Source of the DNA: Psychroserpens sp041224425 | GTDB lineage: Bacteria > Bacteroidota > Bacteroidia > Flavobacteriales > Flavobacteriaceae | Direction of reading: 5' to 3' | NCBI RefSeq assembly: GCF_041224425.1 | Contig: NZ_JBGFGL010000077.1 | Coordinates: forward strand, 1 to 64,000 | DNA: 64,000 bases | Position numbers and translations under genes: made by a program | In this document: piece by piece, positions 34,079 through 44,331 of the stretch | Position numbering within the stretch: position 1 is the first letter of the stretch | Layout: each line of letters starts with the position of its first letter | Notes under the pieces: model-generated | Told to the model about the DNA's origin: nothing | What the model saw: only the letters and a program-made list of their open reading frames with translations | The model's database searches: none

Positions 34079-35223
34079 GATTCTAGGGTTTTATAGAGTT
34101 TTAGCATTTCGTTCCACACATATTCCTGTTTGTAGCGTTCCAAGATGCGCGATCTAGAAAACTGTACCATTGCGTTTCGCTTTTCAGGATGGTCAATCAT
34201 ATATTGCATAGCTTGGTGGAGCGCTTCTTCATTTTTTACTGGAATGATCAATCCGTTGACATTATGCTCAATAATTTCATTACAACCATTGATATCGCTT
34301 ACAATACAAGGTAATTCCATACAGCTGGCTTGCAACACCACGTTTGGAAAGCCTTCACGATAACTCGGAAAAGCAAGCACATGTGAAACAGCAACATAAG
34401 GTCTAATATCTTTTTGAACTCCAGTAGCAATGATTTGCGGATTCTCTTTGATGAGCTGTTCTGTTTCAGGTAATAAAGGATCTAAATGGTTTTCACGAGA
34501 TCCTACCAAAAGGAGTTTACAGTTGTGATTAGTTTTTGAAAGCGTATCGAATGCAGATACTAATTCGTTAATACCTTTATCTTTAACAATTCTTCCAATA
34601 AAGATAAACACAATATCGTTTTTTGAAATGTTTAATTCCTGTTCTAATTTTTGTTTTTTTGCTTCGGAAACTAGAGCAACATCATAGTGTTTGGTATCAA
34701 TACCATTGGAACTGCCATTTCCGATAACTTTAAGTTTGTTGGGTTTTGTAAAGTTTTCTTCAATAATAATACGTTCTAATCCGAATGAATTTGGAAGAAT
34801 CAAGGTTGCGCATTTGTAGGTGAACTTTTCAACAGCGTTAAGAAGCTTTCTTTTGTTTCCTTTTGCTTCCAATAAAGGTAAGCCAGCAATGGTATGTAAT
34901 CGATGTGGTACTCCAGCTAATTTTGCGGCCAACATGCCAACTGTTCCAGCTTTTGGTGTGTGCGTGTGCACAATAAAGGGTTGTTCCTTTTTAAAGATTT
35001 TATATAGCTTAATAACAGCCTTTAGGTCCTTTAAAGGTGTTATGGTTCTTGTCATTTCAACCGCGTAGGTTCTAATTCCTTCATTTTGTCGCACTTCAGC
35101 TAGTGAGTCATTCTGACTAGCAATACCAATCACTTCATAGTGATCACTCATAAAGCGATGTTGCCCTTTTAAAAGAGTTCTTAAAGAAGAAGGAATAGTT
35201 GTTATGCGAATGAGTTTTTGCAT
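34075..35223 (-). CDS. GT4 glycosyltransferase, second-sugar type
   Basis: 382 residues of the GT-B fold. HTHTPKAGTVGMLAAKLAGV at the N-domain is typical of the transferases that act right after PglC-type enzymes (PglA-like, CapM-like). FIGRIVKDKGINELV and SYREGFPNVVLQASCMELP (the EX7E-like donor site) complete the C-domain. It therefore probably adds the second sugar; donor and linkage are unknown. Its ATG overlaps the upstream stop by 1 bp, and its end overlaps the pglC-like gene. Confidence 0.92.
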   Translation of the reverse strand: MQKLIRITTIPSSLRTLLKGQHRFMSDHYEVIGIASQNDSLAEVRQNEGIRTYAVEMTRTITPLKDLKAVIKLYKIFKKEQPFIVHTHTPKAGTVGMLAAKLAGVPHRLHTIAGLPLLEAKGNKRKLLNAVEKFTYKCATLILPNSFGLERIIIEENFTKPNKLKVIGNGSSNGIDTKHYDVALVSEAKKQKLEQELNISKNDIVFIFIGRIVKDKGINELVSAFDTLSKTNHNCKLLLVGSRENHLDPLLPETEQLIKENPQIIATGVQKDIRPYVAVSHVLAFPSYREGFPNVVLQASCMELPCIVSDINGCNEIIEHNVNGLIIPVKNEEALHQAMQYMIDHPEKRNAMVQFSRSRILERYKQEYVWNEMLKLYKTLES

Positions 35224-36275
35224 TATGAAATAACAGATTGATAAATTTCTAAATGTTGTTTGTAAACAGCATTAATATCAAAAACATTTTTATTGTCTTC
35301 ATAAAGCTGATTTGCTTTTTTCTTCGCATGGTCATAATCTTCAATAACAGAAATCATGGCCTCATGAAATGTTTCGATTTGTGGGACAAAGCTGTTAGAG
35401 GATTTGAAAAAATTAGGAATACTTCCAACAGGTGTTGTGATGATTGGAAGTTTGGTTGCTGAAGCTTCTATTAGCGATATTGGTAACCCTTCCCAAAGTG
35501 AAGGCATGATCATACAATGGGCATCAAAAAGCTGTTGTTTGACATTTTTCTGAAACCCTAAAAGTTTGATATGCTTTTCTAGTTGGTTTGCTTTAATTAA
35601 GGCTTCTAACTCATCTACCATATCGCCATTACCAGCAACTCGTATTTCAAAGTTTGAAATCCCATTTTGTAACAATCTGTTTGCTAATTCAGGAAGTACC
35701 AAGGGATTTTTCTGTTCTTCTATGCGACCTAAATATAAAAATCTTAACGTTTCTCCCATATGGAAGGTTCGTTCATTTTCTAGTTTGAAGGTGTCAAAGT
35801 CTACACCATTGGCAATGACCTTGATGTCTTTCAAGTACCATTTTGAAGCATCTTCACTAAAGTTGATGTCCACATTCCTAAATGGTTTGGTGAAAAACAA
35901 AATCCATCGTCTGTAGATCTCTTCAACCAAAATGTTGTGTAAGGTAAAAACGATAGGAACTTTTTTTATAAAAAACTTATAGTAGAGTCCGATAACCAAT
36001 GCATGAAACATATGGCAATGCAACACAACCTCATTACATTCAGACAACAATTGCTTCATTTTTTTGATGCCGCTAAAAAACTTTTTTGGAGAAGTGATTC
36101 CTAGATAATGGAAGTTGATATTTTCATTTTCAAACTTATAAGCAATTTGGTCATTGTCTGTAATCGCCAAAACAAGCGTTTTGATATGATCTTGCTGACT
36201 TTTCTTAGCCATTTCCAAGATCATATGTTCGGCACCTCCACCTCCTAAACCAATATTTAAGTGTACTATGGTCAT
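35223..36275 (-). CDS. GT4 glycosyltransferase (paralogue of the gene at 41262-42320)
   Basis: 350 residues. It begins IVHLNIGLGGGGAEHMILEM with HCHMFHALVIGLYYK and ends its donor site with PSLWEGLPISLIEASATKLP and TTPVGSIPNF. The alignment with the second copy six kilobases away is clear by eye over the whole length, including the AFVPQIETFHEAMIS-like tail (SFVPQIETFHEAMISVIEDY). It probably uses a related donor or acceptor. It is read in one operon with its neighbours (1-bp overlaps on both sides). Confidence 0.92.
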   Translation of the reverse strand: MTIVHLNIGLGGGGAEHMILEMAKKSQQDHIKTLVLAITDNDQIAYKFENENINFHYLGITSPKKFFSGIKKMKQLLSECNEVVLHCHMFHALVIGLYYKFFIKKVPIVFTLHNILVEEIYRRWILFFTKPFRNVDINFSEDASKWYLKDIKVIANGVDFDTFKLENERTFHMGETLRFLYLGRIEEQKNPLVLPELANRLLQNGISNFEIRVAGNGDMVDELEALIKANQLEKHIKLLGFQKNVKQQLFDAHCMIMPSLWEGLPISLIEASATKLPIITTPVGSIPNFFKSSNSFVPQIETFHEAMISVIEDYDHAKKKANQLYEDNKNVFDINAVYKQHLEIYQSVIS

Positions 36276-37372
36276 TAAAACTTATTAGCTTGAGCGATAT
36301 TTAAAAATAATTCTTCGTATTTATTTATGATGATGCTTTTGTCAAATTTATCTATTATGGATTTATGGATTTCTTTATCGTCCCATTGTTTTTCATAAAG
36401 CGCAATCTTTAGATTATTCAAATAGTCATCTTCGTCTTTTGAAATAAATCCGTTTACATTATTTTGTATAATTTCACGTGTGCCACCAGGAGCTTCGAAA
36501 GCCACGACAGGTGTTCCTACAGCACAACTTTCCATCACTGCATTAGGAAACCCTTCTACATAAGAGCCCTGTAAAAAGAGGTCACTTTCCTTAAGGTATT
36601 GTGAGACGTGACTTGTGTATTTGATATACGTGATGTTATCTTCAAGTCCCAAATCTTTTATTTGTTGCATGATGTTTTCATATTGGTTGCCTTCACCAAT
36701 AATTGTATAATGCCAATCGGTATCTAATTTTGCTAAAATATTGAGGATACGTTCGTGTCCTTTTTCTGGACTAAGCCTTCCAATAGTAATTAACTGTTTT
36801 GTCTTGTTGTTTAAAGGCTTTTTAACACCTGCCTCAACCGTTAACGGATTGTTTATAATTGTAATACGGTTTTTTGGAATACCATGATCTTCATGCATGT
36901 AGTCTGCCATTTGTTCTGATTGGCAAACAATGTGTTTTAAGTGCTTTCTGTAGGTTTTAAAAAGCCATACAAAGCCAGTAATATGTGTGCTTCTGTTGTA
37001 TTTTGACATAATACTGTTGATGCTGGCTTCTCTTGCAATAAAATTCGTTTTTCTCAATAAAAAGGAGTAGAGTGCGTGTAACTTATTGACATGCCCAATA
37101 GAGCCCATAACAATATCAGGTTTATGCTTAGCGTAGTATAAGAATAAAGGTCTAACAACGTCTAAAAGCCTGTCTTTATCGAAGTAATGTACATTGGCAT
37201 GAGTTACATCGAAATCTGTAGATTCGGCTTTTGCTATGACCAGGAGTCTGCAATCAAATTTTGAGGTATCGATGTTTTGTGATAAAAACGACATGATTCG
37301 TTGCGCGCCTCCAGCATTTAACGCAGGTAATACAAAGCATATCTTTATTTTTCTATCGTCTTCTTTTGTCAT
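36275..37372 (-). CDS. GT4 glycosyltransferase
   Basis: 365 residues, GT-B fold. FVLPALNAGGAQRIMSFLSQ is the N-terminal glycine motif. ITIGRLSPEKGHERIL and SYVEGFPNAVMESCAVGTPV give the nucleotide-sugar binding C-domain with the EX7E pair. The donor sugar is not identifiable. It is the first gene of the lower operon segment, after a 117-bp gap to the asparagine-synthase gene, in which I found no convincing promoter. Confidence 0.92.
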   Translation of the reverse strand: MTKEDDRKIKICFVLPALNAGGAQRIMSFLSQNIDTSKFDCRLLVIAKAESTDFDVTHANVHYFDKDRLLDVVRPLFLYYAKHKPDIVMGSIGHVNKLHALYSFLLRKTNFIAREASINSIMSKYNRSTHITGFVWLFKTYRKHLKHIVCQSEQMADYMHEDHGIPKNRITIINNPLTVEAGVKKPLNNKTKQLITIGRLSPEKGHERILNILAKLDTDWHYTIIGEGNQYENIMQQIKDLGLEDNITYIKYTSHVSQYLKESDLFLQGSYVEGFPNAVMESCAVGTPVVAFEAPGGTREIIQNNVNGFISKDEDDYLNNLKIALYEKQWDDKEIHKSIIDKFDKSIIINKYEELFLNIAQANKF

Positions 37373-37489
37373 GGTTAGTTTAAAGAATTGATTTTGGGGA
37401 TCTTATTATAATGCGATATTACTTGTATTTTTTTGATATAAAAAAAATGTCGCTCAAAGTGTAAAAATTATGGTTGGATAACATTTTCA

Positions 37490-39388
37490 CTAATTCGAAT
37501 AGGTGTATTGGTACCATTTCTGAAAGCAGAAGAAAGTCCATACCTTAAACGTGTTATCTTCTTTTCCTTCTAGGTGATTGCTTACAAGTTTAATGATTGC
37601 TTCAGAGTTAAAGATATTTTGACTTTTTAAAAAATCTTTTTCAATGTAGCGTTTCAACTCTTTTTTTAACCCTTCTCTTAACCAATCACCAACTGGAACA
37701 CCAAAACCTCGTTTTGATTTTTCCAAGAATCCTTCAGGGAACACATCTTTAAACGTTTCTTTTAAAATATGCTTTTTACTCCATTTTTTTATGAGATAAT
37801 TTTCAGGAAGACTCATCGTGAATTCAAAAAGCTCTCGGTTTAAGAAAGGCGCTCTACATTCCAAGGAATTCATCATACTGGTTCGGTCGACCTTCACTAG
37901 CATGTCACCTTCAAGACTTATCAATTTATCAATAGACCTAAAATCGTTCAGCGATTTTGGTGATTGAATCCCACTTTCAGCTTTGTAATAATCAAAAATA
38001 GTGGTATTGTGATACTCAGGATTTAAAAAATCATTGATTTGGTCATTTTGAAATCCCAAAGAGATAATTCCCCAATAATAATCATCGTCATAACTAATTG
38101 TTTTGATGAGCTTATTGAGTTTATATTTCAATCCTCTGTTGTCGTCTTTACGTCTTAATACGGAATCTGAAAATTTATCAATTTGTTTATGTAAACCTTT
38201 TGGGATAGCTTTTGTGTATTTCGAATTAAGCTTACCAACGTAATACTTATTATAGCCTCCAAAAACCTCATCACCACCATCACCAGTTAGAGCAACCGTT
38301 ACATTGGCTTTTGTTTTGTGGGAAACCAAATAGGTTGGAAGAGAGGAAGAATCGGCAAAAGGTTCATCAAAATTTAAAAGAATGTCATCTACATTGTGCT
38401 TAAGATCATTTTCGGAAATAATAAATTCATGATGGTTGCTATTGATAAGATCAGCAACCACTCTTGATTTGTCTGTTTCGTCATAGGATGCCTTTTCAAA
38501 ACCAATAGAAAACGTATCTATTTTTGAAGATTTCATATCAGCTAAGCAGTAGGAAACAATAGAAGAATCGACACCTCCAGATAAGAATGTTCCAAGCGGT
38601 ACATCTGCTATAGATCTTAAATCGACGCTGTTATAAACACGATCTTTTACTTCCTTTTTGGCATCCTCAAACGACAGGTCAGATTTTTCAGTTGTTATCT
38701 TACCATGGATACTTTCAATACTAAAATTAAAGGATTGTGTGTCGATGGTGATGAATTTATCAGCTTCAAGTTTCTTGATGTCTTTATATATCGTAAAAGG
38801 CGCTGGAATATAAGTCAGTCGGAAATACAGATTCAATCCTGTTTTACAAATATCAGGTTTGAATTTCAATTGGGATATGATGGATTTGAGCTCTGAAGCC
38901 CAGCAAATCATGGCATCATTTTCAAAATGATAGAGTGGTTTTTCACCGAAATAATCCCTTGCGATATGCACTTTGTTGGTATTGGCATCATAAATACTGA
39001 AACCGAACATGCCATCCAAAAGTTTAAATGCGGCAGTGCCTTTTTGTTCGTATAGTTTCAAAATTACTTCTGTATCACTGTGTGTGTGAAGTGAGATGCC
39101 ATCATCAATTAATTGTTGTCTTAGAATTCTGTAATTGTAGATTTCCCCATTGAATACAATGACAATAGATCTATCATCGGAATATATAGGTTGTTGGCCA
39201 GAATTTAAATCGATAATCGACAGGCGACGCATACCCATGCCCAAACCAAAGTTGTTTTCAGATACACTAAAAGTACCGTCGTCGTCAGGACCTCTGTGAA
39301 TGATTAAATCATTCATTTGGGTCAGCGCTGTAGCAATGTTTTGCTGATCAACAGAAGTTTTATAGAGTATGCCGTTTATTCCACACAT
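37490..39388 (-). CDS. asnB: Asparagine synthase (glutamine-hydrolysing) family, copy 1
   Basis: 632 residues. The N-terminal glutamine amidotransferase domain has Cys2 as nucleophile (MCGINGILYK) and GRGPDDDG-like RGPDDDGTF. The PP-loop of the synthetase domain is LSGGVDSSIVSYCL, and LECRAPFLNRELFEF lies near the end. In a polysaccharide cluster this fold often amidates the carboxylate of a uronic acid instead of making asparagine. That is an inference from location. It lies 15 bp downstream of a second copy. Confidence 0.9.
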   Translation of the reverse strand: MCGINGILYKTSVDQQNIATALTQMNDLIIHRGPDDDGTFSVSENNFGLGMGMRRLSIIDLNSGQQPIYSDDRSIVIVFNGEIYNYRILRQQLIDDGISLHTHSDTEVILKLYEQKGTAAFKLLDGMFGFSIYDANTNKVHIARDYFGEKPLYHFENDAMICWASELKSIISQLKFKPDICKTGLNLYFRLTYIPAPFTIYKDIKKLEADKFITIDTQSFNFSIESIHGKITTEKSDLSFEDAKKEVKDRVYNSVDLRSIADVPLGTFLSGGVDSSIVSYCLADMKSSKIDTFSIGFEKASYDETDKSRVVADLINSNHHEFIISENDLKHNVDDILLNFDEPFADSSSLPTYLVSHKTKANVTVALTGDGGDEVFGGYNKYYVGKLNSKYTKAIPKGLHKQIDKFSDSVLRRKDDNRGLKYKLNKLIKTISYDDDYYWGIISLGFQNDQINDFLNPEYHNTTIFDYYKAESGIQSPKSLNDFRSIDKLISLEGDMLVKVDRTSMMNSLECRAPFLNRELFEFTMSLPENYLIKKWSKKHILKETFKDVFPEGFLEKSKRGFGVPVGDWLREGLKKELKRYIEKDFLKSQNIFNSEAIIKLVSNHLEGKEDNTFKVWTFFCFQKWYQYTYSN

Positions 39389-39403
39389 ATAATTTATTTC
39401 TAA

Positions 39404-41254
39404 TTATTGAATTGAAAGGCCTTTGGCTTCGGTTTTCAACCATTGTTTTAAAACGATAAGTTTCCATATTAGTGGATATCTGTTCCATGTGCCATCCATG
39501 TGTTGCTTGATCATGAATTTCACGTTGTCAATATTGATATTTGGAATATCCTTAAGGCTTTTATCATCCAATTCACTTAATACATAATCTTTTAAATCCT
39601 CTCGAAACCAATTCTCAAAAGGAATTGCAAATCCAGCTTTTGGTCTATCGAAGAGTTCTTTTGGAGCATATTTGTAAAGTACATCCTTTAAGATTCGTTT
39701 TTGATTTTTCCCATCAAGCTTATACTCCGTAGGTAAAGATCTGGCAAACTCAACAATATTGAAATCCATTAAAGGCGATCTTGCTTCTAAGGAATAAGCC
39801 ATCGTTGCACGATCTACTTTAGTATTGATGTCGTAATTGAGATAGGTTTTTAAATCGAAATCTGAAATGCGTTCCAATAAATTTTTGTGATTATGATCTA
39901 AATATGATTTGTCACAGATCGTTCTGAACTGTTCAGCATCGTTGACATAGGATAAATTAATGCCAGTCATAACGCTCAAATACGCCAAATTTCTATTTTT
40001 TGCTTTAAGGCCTTCAGCAACAATTCTCAATTTATAGTTAGGTGCATACTTCAGAATACTTGAGGATAGTTTGCGTATTGGATACGGAATATCATAAAGT
40101 TTGCTTTTGGTCAAGGCCCACTTGTAGCGACTATAGCCTAAGAAACTTTCATCGCCACCATCTCCTGAAAGCGCAACCGTTACTTGTTCTCGTGTATGTT
40201 TTGCCAAAAGCATTGATGGAATCGCTGAAGAATCGGCAAAAGGTTCATCGTAATAATGTGAAAAATTTTCAATGAGATTTAAACCTTCATTGTAGTCGCA
40301 ATGAATCACATTGTGATGGGTTTCTAAATGCTTGGCAACTGCTTCTGCGTATGGACTTTCATCAAATTCAGCATCATTGAATTTTACTGAAAACGTTTTG
40401 ATTTTAGCATTTGAGCTTTTGGTTGCAACTGCAGCAACGACAGAAGAATCTATGCCTCCTGACAAAAAAACACCTACGGGAACATCTGCAAATAAGCGCA
40501 TTGAAACGGCTGAGTGTAGCATCTCATCAAGAGTATCTTTTGCCTCCTCATAGCTTCCATGATAAACCTTTTTGCCTTCGTGGTCTATATCCCAATAGCA
40601 ATTTGTGGTTAATTTTCCATCAGATAAGGTATAGGTAAAAGAATGACCAGCCTTAAGTTTTTTGACTTCATTTATGATAGAATACGGATCAGGAATATGT
40701 CCCCAAGTCAAGTAATATCCAATGGCTTGTTGCGATACACTTAGATTGTCGTTATATAGTTTAATAGAAGACAATTGGCTTGAAAATTCAAAATCTGTTC
40801 CGTTGTGGTAATAATAAAACGGTTTTTGTCCCAATCTATCTCTTGCTCCAAAAAGTAACTGTTTCTTTTCATCGTAAATCACAAAGGCAAACATGCCATT
40901 GAAATGATCTACACAGTTCTCGCCATATTCTAAATAGGCAGCACATAAAACCTCTGTATCACTAGAAGTACGAAACTCATGGCCTTTCTGTACTAAGGTG
41001 TTCTTTAAGGTTTTGAAGTTATAAATTTCTCCATTGAATACGATGTGAATATGCTCATGATAAGTAAAAGGTTGATCAGATCTAGGATCTAAGTCGATAA
41101 TAGATAATCTATTATGACCAAAAGTGACCGTTAGATTATTTTTGCTATAGAATTGCCATCCCATTTTATCAGGACCTCTAAACGCTGTGCGTTTAAGCTT
41201 GTCCTTGACTTGAGCTTCAGTGTATTTTATAGTTGTTCCGTATATGCCGCACAT
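39404..41254 (-). CDS. asnB: Asparagine synthase (glutamine-hydrolysing) family, copy 2
   Basis: 616 residues with the same domain order as the neighbouring copy: Cys2 in MCGIYGTTIK, RGPDKMGWQF, PP-loop LSGGIDSSVVAAV, and RATMAYSLEARSPLMDFNIV. The two are diverged paralogues, not a recent duplication: N-terminal and C-terminal blocks match but intervening sequence differs. Both are complete, so two distinct amidation steps are plausible. It is in the same operon as the GT4 gene upstream (7-bp gap). Confidence 0.9.
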   Translation of the reverse strand: MCGIYGTTIKYTEAQVKDKLKRTAFRGPDKMGWQFYSKNNLTVTFGHNRLSIIDLDPRSDQPFTYHEHIHIVFNGEIYNFKTLKNTLVQKGHEFRTSSDTEVLCAAYLEYGENCVDHFNGMFAFVIYDEKKQLLFGARDRLGQKPFYYYHNGTDFEFSSQLSSIKLYNDNLSVSQQAIGYYLTWGHIPDPYSIINEVKKLKAGHSFTYTLSDGKLTTNCYWDIDHEGKKVYHGSYEEAKDTLDEMLHSAVSMRLFADVPVGVFLSGGIDSSVVAAVATKSSNAKIKTFSVKFNDAEFDESPYAEAVAKHLETHHNVIHCDYNEGLNLIENFSHYYDEPFADSSAIPSMLLAKHTREQVTVALSGDGGDESFLGYSRYKWALTKSKLYDIPYPIRKLSSSILKYAPNYKLRIVAEGLKAKNRNLAYLSVMTGINLSYVNDAEQFRTICDKSYLDHNHKNLLERISDFDLKTYLNYDINTKVDRATMAYSLEARSPLMDFNIVEFARSLPTEYKLDGKNQKRILKDVLYKYAPKELFDRPKAGFAIPFENWFREDLKDYVLSELDDKSLKDIPNINIDNVKFMIKQHMDGTWNRYPLIWKLIVLKQWLKTEAKGLSIQ

Positions 41255-41261
41255 AATATTG

Positions 41262-42320
41262 TTAGTTTTTTAAGCTGTCTTTATAGACACTTAAATGTTT
41301 TGCAAATACGTTTTTGATTTCAAATTTGGCTTCAATTTCATTATATAGTTTTACCGCTTTTTGTAAAGCAAGATCGTAATTTTTATAAACACTTATCATG
41401 GCATCGTGAAAGTTATCCAATTCAGACACATAGGCATTGTTGTCATTTAAAAAATCTGGAATACTTCCTACAGGAGTTGCAATTACAGGAAGTTTTGAAG
41501 CAGCAGCTTCTATAATGACTACAGGTAAACCTTCCCACAATGATGGTAAAACCAAACAATGCGCTTCAGCTAAATATGGTTTTATATCGTGTTGGAACCC
41601 ATGAAATGTGAAATGGTTTTCCAATTTTTTTTCCTTGACTTCTCTACTGATAGCATCCTTTAAAATACCATCTCCAACAAAATGTATATTAAAATTACTA
41701 ATGTTTTGATCTAAAAGTTGTTGCGCGCTCTCAATTAGTCGTCTCGGACTTTTTTCATGGCTAATCCTTCCTATAAATAAAAAATTAAAGACCGAAGAGG
41801 TTTTGTTTCTATCGCCAAAATTAAAATCCGAAAAATTCACTCCGTTGCAAATAATTTCTGCATTACTTTTCAGATACCATTTATGACCTTTCGGACTAAA
41901 AATGATGTCTTTAAATCTTAAGGCTTTCGTAAAGAAAAGAATCAAGCGTTTATTTGTAAACTCAAGCATATTCGAATGCAAGGTAAAAATGAGTTTCTGC
42001 TTTGGGTGTCTCAATTTGTAAAGCATTCCGAAGAGAACAGCATGATACATATGGCAATGTATGACTACATCATCTAGATTTCCTATGATTTGCTTAAACT
42101 GTTTAAGTCCGTTAAGTAGGGATTTATTCTTGAAGGAATTAACACCTAACAAATAATATTCAATATTGTGATTTTTAAACCTAGGTTCTAAAGCAATCAA
42201 TGTATTGGACAAGGATACCACGATGGTCTTATGCTCAGAATTACTTTGCTTAGCCAACTGAAGCACCATTTGTTCTGCGCCACCACCACCTAGAGTACTT
42301 GTCAAGTGAATTATCGTCAC
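41262..42320 (-). CDS. GT4 glycosyltransferase (paralogue of the gene at 35223-36275)
   Basis: 352 residues, GT-B fold. IIHLTSTLGGGGAEQMVLQL and PSLWEGLPVVIIEAAASKLP mirror the paralogue in the lower half of the locus. LFIGRISHEKSPRRLIESAQ marks the C-domain. The stop overlaps nothing, but the start overlaps the polymerase gene by 4 bp. The two copies, together with two asnB copies, suggest an older duplication within the locus. Confidence 0.92.
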   Translation of the reverse strand: MTIIHLTSTLGGGGAEQMVLQLAKQSNSEHKTIVVSLSNTLIALEPRFKNHNIEYYLLGVNSFKNKSLLNGLKQFKQIIGNLDDVVIHCHMYHAVLFGMLYKLRHPKQKLIFTLHSNMLEFTNKRLILFFTKALRFKDIIFSPKGHKWYLKSNAEIICNGVNFSDFNFGDRNKTSSVFNFLFIGRISHEKSPRRLIESAQQLLDQNISNFNIHFVGDGILKDAISREVKEKKLENHFTFHGFQHDIKPYLAEAHCLVLPSLWEGLPVVIIEAAASKLPVIATPVGSIPDFLNDNNAYVSELDNFHDAMISVYKNYDLALQKAVKLYNEIEAKFEIKNVFAKHLSVYKDSLKN

Positions 42321-43447
42321 AGTGTATTGTTTAAAAGTTCAGTTTCAGTTGAATCAGCATCTTCAATAAGCTCTGAATCGGTTTCAGTCGTTTCAATGTA
42401 GAGCCATATGGACACAAAAATTATCAAGAAATTATCAAAATAATTATGGGTTGTAAGCAACAGCATAAAAAGGGTTAGAGCAAACATAACTCTATAACCA
42501 TGGGTTTTGTATGAGGGTATATTCTTAATCAACATAAAAAGGTAAATGCCTACGAAAAGAAGAAACGGTAGGATACCTGCTTCACCAATGACCATTAAAT
42601 AAGAATTATGGACGCCTGGTGTCACTTCGTCAAAACCGCTTAATTGCCTGTAACCATTTCCAAAAAAGGGATTTTCTAAAATATCATCATAGTATCTTGA
42701 CCAGGTTCTTGTCCTACTGTCTTCATTAATCACAGACACATTTGTGGCTTGGTCTTCATTAAAGATACTTTCCAATGCATTGAATCTATCGACATCTACT
42801 TTCAACAAAGAACCAATGGAAAGAATAATAATAAGAGCTCCAATGCCTAAGCCAAAGTTCAAAGCATTTTTCCGATTGGAAAATATAGAAATCATACTTA
42901 CTAGTAGCCAAAGAATGATAAAGGTTCTGGAAAATGTGAGTAAGCCAGCCAGTGTTACCAAAAACTGACCAGAATTTTTTAATAATTTTGAAGGTATACT
43001 GAAACTCAAGCAATAGGCCATTATACAAACAAATCCAGCACCATTAGGATCTAAGTAGAAACCACTATAGCGACCAAAATCGCCTTGAAAAAACATGGCA
43101 TGTGCCAAAATACTTGTCGCACCAAGTGTAAGGATAACAAACAGCTCTTTCTTGGTGGTATCTCTTGCCAGTTCGGCACCACAAATCACCACTACAAAAT
43201 ATTTTATCAAATCATTTATAAAGTATTTTGAATCATGAACCATGATAAGTCCGCTAATCAAAAAGTAGAGTAGTCCTAAAACGATAAAAGGGATGATAGG
43301 TTTTCTTTTTTCACTTAGCAAGTAATAAAGACCTAACATGCCTACCATGAGCAAACTAAATTTACTTCCGATGGCTTCATCGTAAGAAAAGAAACTTGGA
43401 ATGCCCCAAAGCACAAGAATTAACGCCAAATATTTTACAATTTTCAT
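42317..43447 (-). CDS. wzy: O-antigen ligase/polymerase-like membrane protein (Wzy)
   Basis: 376 residues with roughly ten transmembrane segments. A long external loop contains NPFFGNGYRQLSG and ends GVHNSYLMVIGEAGILPF, the Wzy_C (PF04932) signature with its H-N motif. A charged tail (TETDSELIEDADSTETELL) follows. This would be the repeat-unit polymerase of the locus, acting at the periplasmic face of the inner membrane. It could instead be a ligase, but its place between glycosyltransferase genes favours Wzy. Four-base overlaps join it to both neighbours. Confidence 0.85.
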   Translation of the reverse strand: MKIVKYLALILVLWGIPSFFSYDEAIGSKFSLLMVGMLGLYYLLSEKRKPIIPFIVLGLLYFLISGLIMVHDSKYFINDLIKYFVVVICGAELARDTTKKELFVILTLGATSILAHAMFFQGDFGRYSGFYLDPNGAGFVCIMAYCLSFSIPSKLLKNSGQFLVTLAGLLTFSRTFIILWLLVSMISIFSNRKNALNFGLGIGALIIILSIGSLLKVDVDRFNALESIFNEDQATNVSVINEDSRTRTWSRYYDDILENPFFGNGYRQLSGFDEVTPGVHNSYLMVIGEAGILPFLLFVGIYLFMLIKNIPSYKTHGYRVMFALTLFMLLLTTHNYFDNFLIIFVSIWLYIETTETDSELIEDADSTETELLNNTL

Positions 43448-44331
43448 GTCAGTTTCTTTATTAGGCGTTTAAATAAGTGAAATATGGACAGAATAAAACT
43501 CACTAATAACTTCGGAAAGCTAAGCTTTAATTTTTTATCTGAATAAAACAACCATGATTTAAAGTAATTAAAGGCTTGTGTTCTGAAATAGTTGTGTTTA
43601 AACATTTCAGAAACACTAACATCCTTTAAGGCGTAATAGGCACTATAGTAGTCGTTTTTTGCAATTTGTTTTCTAGTCTTTTTTGTTGCCATTATTCCAT
43701 CAGGAGAATAATAATAGCTTCTATGCGCCACATTTAGACAAAGAAAATCATTTTTTTTATTGATGCTATTCCAAGTCTGGCTTTCTTCTATGTGGGCAAT
43801 TGTGCTCGAAAACATTTTATGGGACTTGAGAATGCTGGTGTCCCAAGATGCCCATTTTTCGCCTTCAATATCGTGATTCAAAACACGTTCTTCGAAACCA
43901 ACTATCCAATAATCACTTGGAAATTTTTGTCCAATAATCTCGCCTTCAGGTGTTTTCGTTAAAGTCCAAATGGAAGCTACAGGTCTGTCGAGTTGTTTAT
44001 TTTCAAGAATGTTCCATTCTCGCTTTAAATCAGATAAGGTATTGGTATCAAAACTGTCATCACTATCGGCTATAATCGTATAGGGTTCATGACAGAAATC
44101 CAATCCGTGATTAACAGCATTTGATTTTCCCTGATTTTTAGTTAGTTTTTTATAATGTATGGTCAACTTATTTTCAGATACCCAAGACTCAACAAGTTCA
44201 TCTGTATGATCTGTACTACCATCATCTACTATAATCCAGTTAAAATCCTTAAAATCTTGATTTAGCAAGGATTCATAAACGAGGTGTAACGTATGCCTTC
44301 TATTATATGTAGGTGTAATAATATTAAACAT
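43444..44331 (-). CDS. GT2 family glycosyltransferase
   Basis: 295 residues, GT-A fold. FNIITPTYNRRHTLHLVYES, WIIVDDGSTDHTDELVE and the metal-binding TIIADSDDSFDTNTL (DXD-like) are typical. Its C-terminal part is helical and basic (a membrane-associated tail). Donor unknown. The start overlaps the flippase gene by 8 bp. Confidence 0.92.
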   Translation of the reverse strand: MFNIITPTYNRRHTLHLVYESLLNQDFKDFNWIIVDDGSTDHTDELVESWVSENKLTIHYKKLTKNQGKSNAVNHGLDFCHEPYTIIADSDDSFDTNTLSDLKREWNILENKQLDRPVASIWTLTKTPEGEIIGQKFPSDYWIVGFEERVLNHDIEGEKWASWDTSILKSHKMFSSTIAHIEESQTWNSINKKNDFLCLNVAHRSYYYSPDGIMATKKTRKQIAKNDYYSAYYALKDVSVSEMFKHNYFRTQAFNYFKSWLFYSDKKLKLSFPKLLVSFILSIFHLFKRLIKKLT

